The position numbers and the translations under genes are program-made. From Bacteroidales bacterium M3 (GTDB taxonomy: Bacteria; Bacteroidota; Bacteroidia; Bacteroidales; Muribaculaceae): 64,000 bases of DNA. Shown in pieces: positions 8,340-15,989 of this stretch. A model generated the notes under the pieces. That model was given only the letters and a program-made list of their open reading frames with translations, was not told where the DNA came from and searched no databases. Each line of letters opens with the position of its first letter. Position 1 is the stretch's first letter. Where the stretch lies: contig LUJN01000012.1 in the NCBI GenBank assembly GCA_001689445.1, positions 124,001 to 188,000 on the forward strand, read 5' to 3'.

Positions 8340-8373
8340 CCCGCTACGACACATAATATTACAAAGGAAGGAA

Positions 8374-9939
8374 ATGCACGTAGAGATAATGGATACGACG
8401 CTGCGCGACGGCGAGCAGACATCGGGGGTGTCATTTTCGGCATCCGAGAAGCTCGGCATCGCGAGGCTGTTGATTGAGGAGCTGCACGTGCCCCGTGTCG
8501 AGATAGCCTCGGCAAGGGTATCGGAGGGAGAGCGTGACACAGTGCGCGACGTGTGTGCCTGGGCATCGCGTACAGGCCACATAGAGAGCATAGAAGTGCT
8601 GGGATTCCTCGACAACGGGGAGTCCATCCGGTGGGTCAAGGAGGTTGGCGGCAAGGTGATAAACCTGCTCTGCAAGGGATCGGAAAAACACTGCACCTAC
8701 CAACTGAAACTCACACCGCAACAGCACATCGAGGCTATACGCCGTGAGGTGGCCCTGGCGCGCAAGGAGGGGCTGAAAGTCAACCTCTATCTTGAGGATT
8801 GGTCAAACGGCATGAAAGAGTCGCGCAAGTACGTGTTTGACCTCATGGAGGGAATAAAGGACCTGCCGATTGAGCGGTTCATGCTCCCCGACACGCTCGG
8901 GGTGCTCAACCCCTATGACACCCTCGCCTACATGCACCGCATGGTGACCCACTATCCCGACCTGCACTTTGACTTCCACGCCCATAACGACTACGACCTC
9001 GCGACGGCCAATCTCTTTGCAGCCGTCAAGGCCGGGGCACGCGGAGTGCACTGCACCATCAACGGTCTCGGGGAGCGTGCCGGCAATGCCGCCCTGTCGA
9101 GTGCCGTGGCAGTCATCCACGACCAGCTCAAAGGGACAACAGGGGTCGACGAAACCAAAATCAACAAGGTGAGCCATATTGTGGAGTCATTCTCGGGTAT
9201 ACTCGTACCGCCTAACAAGCCGATAATCGGCGAGAGCGTCTTCACACAATGTGCCGGAGTACATGCCGACGGCGACAACAAAAACAATCTCTACTACAAC
9301 GACCTGCTCCCCGAGCGGTTTGGCCGCGAGCGCGAGTATGCCCTCGGCAAGACCTCGGGCAAAGCCAACATAAAGAAAAACCTTGAAGCCCTTGGCATCG
9401 AACTGACCGAAGCAAATATCCGCAAGGTGACACAGCGCATCATCGAGCTTGGCGACAAGAAGGAGATTGTCACCCAAGGCGACCTCCCTTTCATTGTCGC
9501 CGACGTGATAAAGCACTCCACCGTGCCCAATAAGGTGCGCGTCATCAACTACGCCCTCAACCTCTCCCAGGGACTGCGGCCCACGGCGACTGTAAAACTG
9601 GCTGTCGACGGGGCCGAGTTTCAGGAGTCGGCGGTCGGTGACGGACAGTATGACGCATTTGTCAAGGCCGTGCGCACAATCTACCGCCGACGTCTCAACC
9701 GCGAGTTCCCTATGTTGACCAACTATGCCGTCAATATCCCTCCCGGAGGACAGACCGACGCGCTCGTGCACACCACCATAACATGGCGTTACCAAGGGCA
9801 CGTGATAAAGACACGGGGCCTCGACGCCGACCAGACCGAGGCCGCCATTCAAGCAACCGTGAAAATGCTCAACCTCATCGAGGGGTACCATCCTGTCGTC
9901 AAGGCGACCGGCATGAGCAAGCCAAAATCCCGGAAATAA
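8374..9939 (+). CDS. Second 2-isopropylmalate synthase-like enzyme, possibly citramalate synthase
   Basis: 521 residues, preceded by a purine-rich AAGGAAGG site at 8365-8372 that supports the start at 8374. It begins MDTTLRDGEQTSG, has HAHNDYDLA and NGLGERAGN, and carries a C-terminal LeuA-type regulatory domain. It is clearly not a recent copy of the first leuA. The middle part (LLCKGSEKHCTYQL, then EGLKVNLYLEDWSNG) recalls the citramalate synthase branch (TIGR00977), which uses pyruvate plus acetyl-CoA to start a threonine-independent route to isoleucine. The substrate is inferred, not shown; leucine synthesis remains possible. The same gene order occurs in Bacteroides. Confidence 0.8.
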   Translation: MHVEIMDTTLRDGEQTSGVSFSASEKLGIARLLIEELHVPRVEIASARVSEGERDTVRDVCAWASRTGHIESIEVLGFLDNGESIRWVKEVGGKVINLLCKGSEKHCTYQLKLTPQQHIEAIRREVALARKEGLKVNLYLEDWSNGMKESRKYVFDLMEGIKDLPIERFMLPDTLGVLNPYDTLAYMHRMVTHYPDLHFDFHAHNDYDLATANLFAAVKAGARGVHCTINGLGERAGNAALSSAVAVIHDQLKGTTGVDETKINKVSHIVESFSGILVPPNKPIIGESVFTQCAGVHADGDNKNNLYYNDLLPERFGREREYALGKTSGKANIKKNLEALGIELTEANIRKVTQRIIELGDKKEIVTQGDLPFIVADVIKHSTVPNKVRVINYALNLSQGLRPTATVKLAVDGAEFQESAVGDGQYDAFVKAVRTIYRRRLNREFPMLTNYAVNIPPGGQTDALVHTTITWRYQGHVIKTRGLDADQTEAAIQATVKMLNLIEGYHPVVKATGMSKPKSRK

Positions 9940-9976
9940 GATAATAGACAAAATAAAATATCATAACATTACCACT

Positions 9977-11038
9977 ATGGATTTCAAAATCGCAGTACTT
10001 CCCGGCGACGGTATCGGTCCCGAGATCTCAAAGCAGGGCGTCGACGTGATGACAGCCGTCTGCAATAAGTTTGGACACAAGGTGACATATAAATACGCCC
10101 TCTGCGGCGCAGAAGCCATCGACAAGGTGGGCGACCCGTTCCCCGAGGAGACCTACGAGACGTGCCGCGAGGCCGACGCCGTGCTGTTCTCGGCCGTAGG
10201 CGACCCCAAGTTTGACAACAACCCCAACGCCAAGGTTCGCCCCGAGCAGGGACTGCTCGCCATGCGCAAGAAGCTCGGCCTTTTTGCCAACATCCGTCCT
10301 GTGGAGACATTCGCATGCCTGCTCCACAAGTCGCCGCTGCGCCCCGACCTCATCGAGGGCGCCGACTTCATCTGCATCCGCGAGCTGACCGGCGGCATGT
10401 ACTTCGGCGAGAAATATCAGGACAACGACAAGGCATACGACACCAACGCCTACACCCGTCCCGAGATTGAGCGCATCCTCAAGGTCGGCTTCGAGTACGC
10501 GATGAAACGCCGCAAGCACCTCACCGTGGTCGACAAAGCCAACGTGCTCGCCTCCTCGCGCCTGTGGCGTCAGATAGCACAGGAGATGGCGCCACAGTAT
10601 CCCGAGGTGACAACCGACTACATGTTTGTCGACAACGCCGCCATGAGTCTCATCCAGAATCCCCGCTTCTTTGACGTGATGGTGACTGAGAACACCTTCG
10701 GCGACATCCTCACCGACGAGGGTTCGGTAATCTCCGGCTCAATGGGCCTCCTCCCCTCGGCATCGACGGGCGAGAGTACCCCCGTATTCGAGCCGATCCA
10801 CGGTTCATGGCCCCAGGCCAAGGGTAAGAACATCGCCAATCCCCTCGCCCAGATACTTTCGGTGGCCATGCTCTTTGAGTACTTCGACCTCAAGGCCGAG
10901 GGCAAGCTGATACGCGATGCCGTCAACGCCTCCCTTGACAACTATGTCCGTACCCCCGAGATACAGGAGGCCGGCCACGCCGAATACGGCACCAAGGAGG
11001 TCGGCGAATGGATCGTCGAATACATCGAGAAAGCATAA
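9977..11038 (+). CDS. leuB: 3-Isopropylmalate dehydrogenase
   Basis: NAD-dependent oxidative decarboxylation of 3-isopropylmalate to 2-oxoisocaproate. 353 residues. It has LPGDGIGPEI at the N-terminus, RELTGGMYFGE (about 136-146), VDKANVL, and the NAD-binding FEPIHGSWPQAKGKNIANP near residue 275. Fifth gene of the operon, 37 bases after the second synthase. Should it also oxidise methylmalate, it would complete an isoleucine branch. Confidence 0.95.
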   Translation: MDFKIAVLPGDGIGPEISKQGVDVMTAVCNKFGHKVTYKYALCGAEAIDKVGDPFPEETYETCREADAVLFSAVGDPKFDNNPNAKVRPEQGLLAMRKKLGLFANIRPVETFACLLHKSPLRPDLIEGADFICIRELTGGMYFGEKYQDNDKAYDTNAYTRPEIERILKVGFEYAMKRRKHLTVVDKANVLASSRLWRQIAQEMAPQYPEVTTDYMFVDNAAMSLIQNPRFFDVMVTENTFGDILTDEGSVISGSMGLLPSASTGESTPVFEPIHGSWPQAKGKNIANPLAQILSVAMLFEYFDLKAEGKLIRDAVNASLDNYVRTPEIQEAGHAEYGTKEVGEWIVEYIEKA

Positions 11039-11048
11039 GGATATACAG

Positions 11049-11399
11049 ATGGATATCGAGGCGGCACGGAGATACTGCATCGGCAAGCCACACGCTACCG
11101 AAAGCTTCCCCTTTGACGAGACAAACCTCGTGTTCAAGGTCGCCGGCAAGATGTTTGCGCTGCTGCCCCTTGACTGCCCTGACATGATAACGCTGAAATG
11201 CGACCCGGAATATGCCTTGGTACTGCGGGAGAATTATCCCGACATCATCGAGCCGGCCTACCATTTCAACAAGCGGTATTGGAATCAGCACCATCTTCAT
11301 GCCATATCCGATGAAGTGATGTGCCGTCTTATAGACCACTCTTATGAGGAAGTGGTGAAAAAGTTGCCCAAAAAGATACGGCTGACTTTAGACCTTTAA
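11049..11399 (+). CDS. MmcQ/YjbR family protein
   Basis: 116 residues from MDIEAARRYC; the longer frame from 10917 is inside leuB and rejected. It matches the YjbR family: N-terminal CIGKPHATESFPFDETNLVFKV, then MFAL, a CDPE segment, and the WNQHHLHAISDE core, ending in a Lys-rich helix. Family members have a CyaY-like fold and are annotated as DNA-binding without firm function. It lies 10 bases after leuB and ends at a strong terminator, so it is the last gene of the leu transcript. Confidence 0.85.
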   Translation: MDIEAARRYCIGKPHATESFPFDETNLVFKVAGKMFALLPLDCPDMITLKCDPEYALVLRENYPDIIEPAYHFNKRYWNQHHLHAISDEVMCRLIDHSYEEVVKKLPKKIRLTLDL

Positions 11400-11410
11400 T
11401 GACACGTAAC

Positions 11411-11451
11411 AAAAAGTTAGGGAGGGTGACAATCACCCTCCCTAACTTTTT
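11411..11451. terminator. Bidirectional terminator between the leu operon and gdhA
   Basis: A perfect 19-bp stem (11411-11429 with 11433-11451), loop CAA. The stem ends in AAAAA on the left and TTTTT on the right, so it can stop transcription from both sides. The genes on either side converge on it. Confidence 0.92.
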
Positions 11452-11468
11452 ATCTCGATAGTACACTA

Positions 11469-12806
11469 CTAAATGATACCCTGTCCCATCATGGCGTTGG
11501 CAACCTTCATGAAACCGGCGATGTTGGCGCCCTTCATGTAGTTGATATAGCCGTCGGCCTGACGACCATACTTGACACACTGGGTGTGGATGTCGCGCAT
11601 GATATTATGGAGACGGTGGTCCACCTCCTCCTCGGGCCACTGCAGGTGCATGGCGTTCTGGCTCATCTCAAGGCCCGACGTTGCCACACCGCCGGCGTTG
11701 ACGGCCTTGCTGGGTGCATAATGTATGCGATTTTCAACAAATGCGTCGATTGCCTCAGGCGTACAGCCCATATTGGAGACCTCGGCGACAATCAGGGTCT
11801 TGTTGTCGATGAGATGGCGTGCGTCCTCGCCGTCGACCTCGTTCTGGGTAGCGCACGGCAGGGCGATATCCACCTTCTGCTCCCACGGCTTACGGCCTTC
11901 GAAGAATGTCGCCTCGGGGAACTCCTCGGCATACGGAGCCACAATGTCGTTGCCCGATGCACGCAGTTCAAGCATGTAGTCGATTTTCTTTCCCGAAATG
12001 CCCTCGGGGTCATATATATAGCCGTCGGGACCCGAAATGGTGACAACCTTAGCGCCAAGCTCGGTGGCCTTCAGGGCTGCGCCCCATGCCACGTTGCCGA
12101 AGCCCGAGATAGCCACGGTCTTGCCCTTGATGCTGTCGCCCATCTCGGCGAGCATATTCTCCACAAAGTAGAGTGCGCCAAAACCTGTCGCCTCGGGGCG
12201 TATGCGCGAGCCGCCAAAGTCGAGACCCTTGCCGGTGAACGTGCCGTTGTGCTCCTCGACGAGCTTCTTGTACATTCCATACATGTAGCCCACCTCGCGT
12301 CCGCCTACGCCTATATCGCCGGCAGGCACGTCGCGGTCGGGACCGACATTCTTCCACAGCCCGAGCATGAACGCCTGGCAGAAGCGCATGATCTCGCGGT
12401 CGCTCTTGCCGCGCGGCGAGAAGTCGCTGCCACCCTTGGCTCCACCCATAGGCAGAGTGGTGAGGGCGTTCTTGAATGTCTGCTCAAACCCGAGGAACTT
12501 GAGTATAGACAGGTTGACCGACGCATGGAAGCGGATGCCACCCTTGTACGGGCCGATGGCGTTGTTAAACTGCACGCGGTAGCCGATGTTGGTCTGCACG
12601 TCACCTTTGTCGTCAATCCATGTGACGCGGAAAGTCACGATACGGTCAGGCTCGACCATACGCTCGATAATGCGGGCTTTCTCAAATTCGGGATGGCGGT
12701 TATAGGTTTCCTCTACTGACATCAGCACTTCCTTCACCGCCTGAAGGTACTCTTTTTCTCCGGGATGCTTGGCCTCGAGAGACTGAATAATATTGTTAAT
12801 ATCCAT
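11469..12806 (-). CDS. gdhA: NADP-type glutamate dehydrogenase
   Basis: Makes glutamate from 2-oxoglutarate and ammonia, a main nitrogen entry point. 445 residues, the hexameric GdhA size. It has GPYKGGIRFH near residue 90, the catalytic Lys region LPMGGAKGGSDF (about 120), PAGDIGVGGREVGYM, and the nucleotide-binding SGFGNVAWG (about 240). It ends at the bidirectional terminator. Its -7 box is at 12856-12863. Confidence 0.96.
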   Translation of the reverse strand: MDINNIIQSLEAKHPGEKEYLQAVKEVLMSVEETYNRHPEFEKARIIERMVEPDRIVTFRVTWIDDKGDVQTNIGYRVQFNNAIGPYKGGIRFHASVNLSILKFLGFEQTFKNALTTLPMGGAKGGSDFSPRGKSDREIMRFCQAFMLGLWKNVGPDRDVPAGDIGVGGREVGYMYGMYKKLVEEHNGTFTGKGLDFGGSRIRPEATGFGALYFVENMLAEMGDSIKGKTVAISGFGNVAWGAALKATELGAKVVTISGPDGYIYDPEGISGKKIDYMLELRASGNDIVAPYAEEFPEATFFEGRKPWEQKVDIALPCATQNEVDGEDARHLIDNKTLIVAEVSNMGCTPEAIDAFVENRIHYAPSKAVNAGGVATSGLEMSQNAMHLQWPEEEVDHRLHNIMRDIHTQCVKYGRQADGYINYMKGANIAGFMKVANAMMGQGII

Positions 12807-12855
12807 AACAATAGTGTTTAATGGTATTGGTAATTGATGGTATTGATTAACGCGA

Positions 12856-12863
12856 CAAATTTA
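12856..12863 (-). promoter_or_regulatory. -7 box of gdhA
   Basis: On the minus strand TAAATTTG matches TAnnTTTG. Predicted transcription start is about 12851, with a 45-base leader. No TTTG is seen at the standard distance upstream. Confidence 0.5.
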
Positions 12864-12974
12864 GCAAAGATTTTGGATAATATCCATTTTCCCAAAGAAA
12901 TTTTATCGCTCCTGACCATATACGACAAATATCCCGTCATAACAACCAATAACGTCAACTATCGCGGGGAAAAA

Positions 12975-13006
12975 TTTGTTTTTATGTGGAGGCGATATTA
13001 CATTTG
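12975..13006 (+). promoter_or_regulatory. Promoter of the DUF4293 gene
   Basis: TTTG (12975-12978), 20-base spacer, TACATTTG (12999-13006): a perfect two-part Bacteroidota promoter 50 bases before the ATG at 13056. Confidence 0.75.
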
Positions 13007-13055
13007 CACTCCATTCATGACTTGTTGAACTTATAACCAAAAACATATCCTTATT

Positions 13056-13514
13056 ATGGTAATACAACGCTGGCAATCGGTCTTTCTCCTCCTTGCGGCA
13101 ATCGCCATGGCATTCTTCTGCTTTGTGCCCAATGCCGAGTTTACAACATCTGACGCCGTGCTGACATGGCGTCCCATGGGGCTTACCTCCGCGACAGGGG
13201 CATGTGCGGGGAGCACGTTGGCATATTTCATCGTCAACTGCGTCATCGCGGTGCTCATCATCATCGACATTTTCCTTTTCAAGGACCTCAAGCGTCAGAT
13301 GACTGTGGCACTGGTGTGCGCCGTGCTTGAATTTGCATCGTGCATCACTTGGTTTATATGCGTGCTGGTGTTCACCGAGCGTCTTGGCGCTATAGGCGTG
13401 GAGTGGCTCCCGGGCATCATACTGCTGGCGGCATCACTGCTTATGATGCTCTTTGCCTACAGCTATATGGGTAAGGACCGCCGCAAGCTGGCCAATTTTG
13501 ACCGCCTGCGCTGA
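13056..13514 (+). CDS. DUF4293 family membrane protein
   Basis: 152 residues starting MVIQRWQSVFLLLAAIAM, the conserved N-terminus of the Bacteroidota DUF4293 family. Four membrane helices (about 8-26, 45-67, 78-100 and 106-128) are followed by a short basic tail RRKLANFDRLR. The extra-membrane loop between helices 1 and 2 is short. Function unknown. Single-gene transcript with its own promoter and terminator. Confidence 0.82.
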   Translation: MVIQRWQSVFLLLAAIAMAFFCFVPNAEFTTSDAVLTWRPMGLTSATGACAGSTLAYFIVNCVIAVLIIIDIFLFKDLKRQMTVALVCAVLEFASCITWFICVLVFTERLGAIGVEWLPGIILLAASLLMMLFAYSYMGKDRRKLANFDRLR

Positions 13515-13542
13515 CATCCCCCTCACTATTGGAAAAAAATCC

Positions 13543-13572
13543 AACGCCCGGAGCAATCCCGGGCGTTTTTTT
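13543..13572 (+). terminator. Intrinsic terminator after the DUF4293 gene
   Basis: AACGCCCGG (13543-13551) pairs with CCGGGCGTT (13559-13567) around a 7-base loop; a run of seven T (13566-13572) follows. Confidence 0.88.
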
Positions 13573-13646
13573 ATCCCACAGCGCATGAATTTCCATAATA
13601 TATGCTAAATGGCGGAAGTTTGGCATATGTTTTGCTTCCCATATGT

Positions 13647-13654
13647 TATATTTG
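13647..13654 (+). promoter_or_regulatory. Possible -7 box of the TPR protein gene
   Basis: TATATTTG matches TAnnTTTG, and a TTTG lies 24 bases upstream, longer than the usual gap. Transcription would start near 13659, about 20 bases before the chosen ATG at 13680. This supports that start over the upstream Met at 13602. Confidence 0.4.
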
Positions 13655-13679
13655 GAAACGAAACAGACTATTCCCGCTC

Positions 13680-15881
13680 ATGGCAAACAACACCATAACC
13701 GACCGACGCGACCTCATCGCACGATATATCGAGCAGGCACGCCTACGCGATGCCCTGCGTGAACTGCGCATCATGGTAAGCGGCCTCCACTGGTCGCTCC
13801 AGGAGGAGGTGAACAATATCGAGGACTCCTACCGCATGATGCTGCGCTATGCCGCCGACGGGGTGGACGACCCCGGACGCCGACAGGTGTACGACCGCAT
13901 CGTGAGCCGCATGTACGGCATCATCGACCGGGTGACACGCGAGCACTACAAGACCGACTCGTCGGCCCTGTATTTCAACACCCTGCGATACGAGCACCTG
14001 CAGCCGGCCGACACGATACCCACCCTGCTCGCCCTGTACAAGAAGAAGCAGGACGACAACTCCCCGCTCAATCTCATCACCTCCGCGTCTTCCGACGGCG
14101 GCAAGCCGTCACGGCGCGAGATAGAGGAGATGGAGCGGCGGCTGTTCAACCGCGTATGGGTCACCTATCCCCTGTCGTCCGACGACACGCAGGCGTTGAC
14201 CGATGCGGTCTCGTCGGCGACGCTTCCCCAATATTTCAAGGAGCTGATGGTATCTGCATTGCTGATGGGGTTGCTCGCCTACTACGACGAGCGCCGCCTC
14301 GCGTTGCTGCTCGACATATACGCATCCGATCCCTCCAATGCCGTCGGCGTCAAGGCGATATGCGCCGCATTGATGGCGATGTACATCCACCGCACTCGCA
14401 TAGGCTCCGGCTCCCTGACTGGCAAGATTGAGTGCCTGAAGGAGACAGTGCCGACATGGCACAAGGATGTGAGGATGGTGTTCATGCAGTTTATCCGTGC
14501 TCGCGACACCGAGCGCATCAACCGCAAGATGCGTGACGAGGTGATACCGTCAATGATGAAGCTGCGTCCCGACATCTACAAGAAGTTTCACGAGGACACC
14601 CCGGTCATCGACATGTCGGAGATGGAGGAAAATCCCGAGTGGCAGGAGCTGCTCGACAAGAGCGGACTCACCGACAAGATGAAGGAGCTGTCAAAGATGC
14701 AGGAGGATGGCGGCGACGTGTTCATGAGCACATTCGCCCACCTGAAGCACTACCCGTTTTTCTCCGACATCGCCAATTGGTTCATGCCGTTCCACCTCGA
14801 CCATTCGGTCGTGACGGGCGCCGGCAGCGATACCGCCATGACAGGCGAGATTATCGCCGCCTCCCCGTTCCTCTGCGACGGCGACAAGTATTCGATAGCC
14901 CTGTCGCTGTCGTCCATCCCCCAGCAGCAACGGCAGTTCATGATGTCACAGTTCAACGCCCAGAATCTCAACGCCGCCGAGATACGCAACACCGAGCTGC
15001 TTGCCGACGAGAGCCGACGCGAGAACATAGCCAACAAGTATGTGCAGGACATCTACCGCTTCTTCAAGCTGTTCCGCCGCAAGGGGGAATTTACCGACCC
15101 GTTCGACACCCCGCTCAACATGCTGCAGGTTGCCCCGCTGCTCGATGACTTCAGCGACGAGGAGACATTGACGCTCGTAGCCGAGTTCTACTTCAAGCGC
15201 GGCTACTATGCCGATGCATTCGACCTGTTCAGCCGATTGAGCGAACTTATCCCCCCGTCGGCCCAACTGTTTCAGAAGATGGGCTATTGCCGCCAACAGG
15301 AGGGGGATATAGCCGACGCGTTGAAGTATTACGAACAGTCGGAGCTGCTCAACGCGCAGAGCCTGTGGACGCTCAAGCGCATCGCCTCGTGCTACAAGCT
15401 GCTCGGCAAGCCACGCCGTGCGCTGGAGTACTTCAGGCGCGTTGCCGGACAGAAGCCCGACGACCTCTCCGTGGTGATGAACATGGGCCACTGCCACATG
15501 GAACTCGGCGAGCACGACAAGGCCCTGAAGTGCTACTTCAAGGTCGAGTTTCTCGACGAGAAGTCGTCACGCGCCCTGCGCCCCATCGCGTGGTGCTCGC
15601 TGCTGACCGGCAACCTTGAGCAGAGCCGCCGTTACTACACCCGCATCCTCAACGAGACACCCTCCTCGGGCGATTATCTCAACATGGGGCATCTCGAATT
15701 GGTGTCGGGAAACGTGCGCGACGCCATCAACCTCTACAAGCTCAGCATCGAGAACGACCGTGGCGACTCGGAGGCGTTCATCAAGTCGATGAGGGCCGAC
15801 ACGCCGGTATTAGTAAGGAGCGGCGTCGATGCCTCCACGCTCCCCCTCGTCATAGACGCACTCCTCTATCAGATAGGGTAA
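13680..15881 (+). CDS. Large cytoplasmic tetratricopeptide-repeat protein
   Basis: 733 residues from MANNTITDRRDL. There is no signal peptide or membrane segment. The N-terminal 480 residues are helical and charged with no family recognised. The C-terminal part (about 500-690) holds consecutive TPR units, for example YCRQQEGDIADALKYYEQSE, CYKLLGKPRRALEYFRR, HCHMELGEHDKALKCYFKV and HLELVSGNVRDAINLY. It is probably a scaffold for protein contacts. It stands alone between a terminator and the M3 peptidase promoter. Confidence 0.8.
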   Translation: MANNTITDRRDLIARYIEQARLRDALRELRIMVSGLHWSLQEEVNNIEDSYRMMLRYAADGVDDPGRRQVYDRIVSRMYGIIDRVTREHYKTDSSALYFNTLRYEHLQPADTIPTLLALYKKKQDDNSPLNLITSASSDGGKPSRREIEEMERRLFNRVWVTYPLSSDDTQALTDAVSSATLPQYFKELMVSALLMGLLAYYDERRLALLLDIYASDPSNAVGVKAICAALMAMYIHRTRIGSGSLTGKIECLKETVPTWHKDVRMVFMQFIRARDTERINRKMRDEVIPSMMKLRPDIYKKFHEDTPVIDMSEMEENPEWQELLDKSGLTDKMKELSKMQEDGGDVFMSTFAHLKHYPFFSDIANWFMPFHLDHSVVTGAGSDTAMTGEIIAASPFLCDGDKYSIALSLSSIPQQQRQFMMSQFNAQNLNAAEIRNTELLADESRRENIANKYVQDIYRFFKLFRRKGEFTDPFDTPLNMLQVAPLLDDFSDEETLTLVAEFYFKRGYYADAFDLFSRLSELIPPSAQLFQKMGYCRQQEGDIADALKYYEQSELLNAQSLWTLKRIASCYKLLGKPRRALEYFRRVAGQKPDDLSVVMNMGHCHMELGEHDKALKCYFKVEFLDEKSSRALRPIAWCSLLTGNLEQSRRYYTRILNETPSSGDYLNMGHLELVSGNVRDAINLYKLSIENDRGDSEAFIKSMRADTPVLVRSGVDASTLPLVIDALLYQIG

Positions 15882-15944
15882 ATATCAGATAGGGTAAAGC
15901 AGCTTTTTTACATAATTTTCACAACGATAATCGTATAATCTTGG

Positions 15945-15952
15945 TAATTTTG
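15945..15952 (+). promoter_or_regulatory. -7 box of the M3 peptidase gene
   Basis: TAATTTTG matches TAnnTTTG 38 bases before the ATG. The upstream partner is weak (TTTC rather than TTTG). Confidence 0.5.
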
Positions 15953-15989
15953 TCTCATTGTAAAAAATACATCTATAACTATAATTGCA

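Noticed and set aside
11586..12719. 377-residue plus-strand frame opposite gdhA
   Set aside because: It lies wholly antisense to a clearly recognisable glutamate dehydrogenase, and its sequence is low-complexity His/Val/Leu-rich as expected for a shadow frame in a GC-rich gene.
12834..13028. 64-residue frame between gdhA and the DUF4293 gene
   Set aside because: It overlaps the promoter boxes of both neighbours, is AT-rich and shows no domain.
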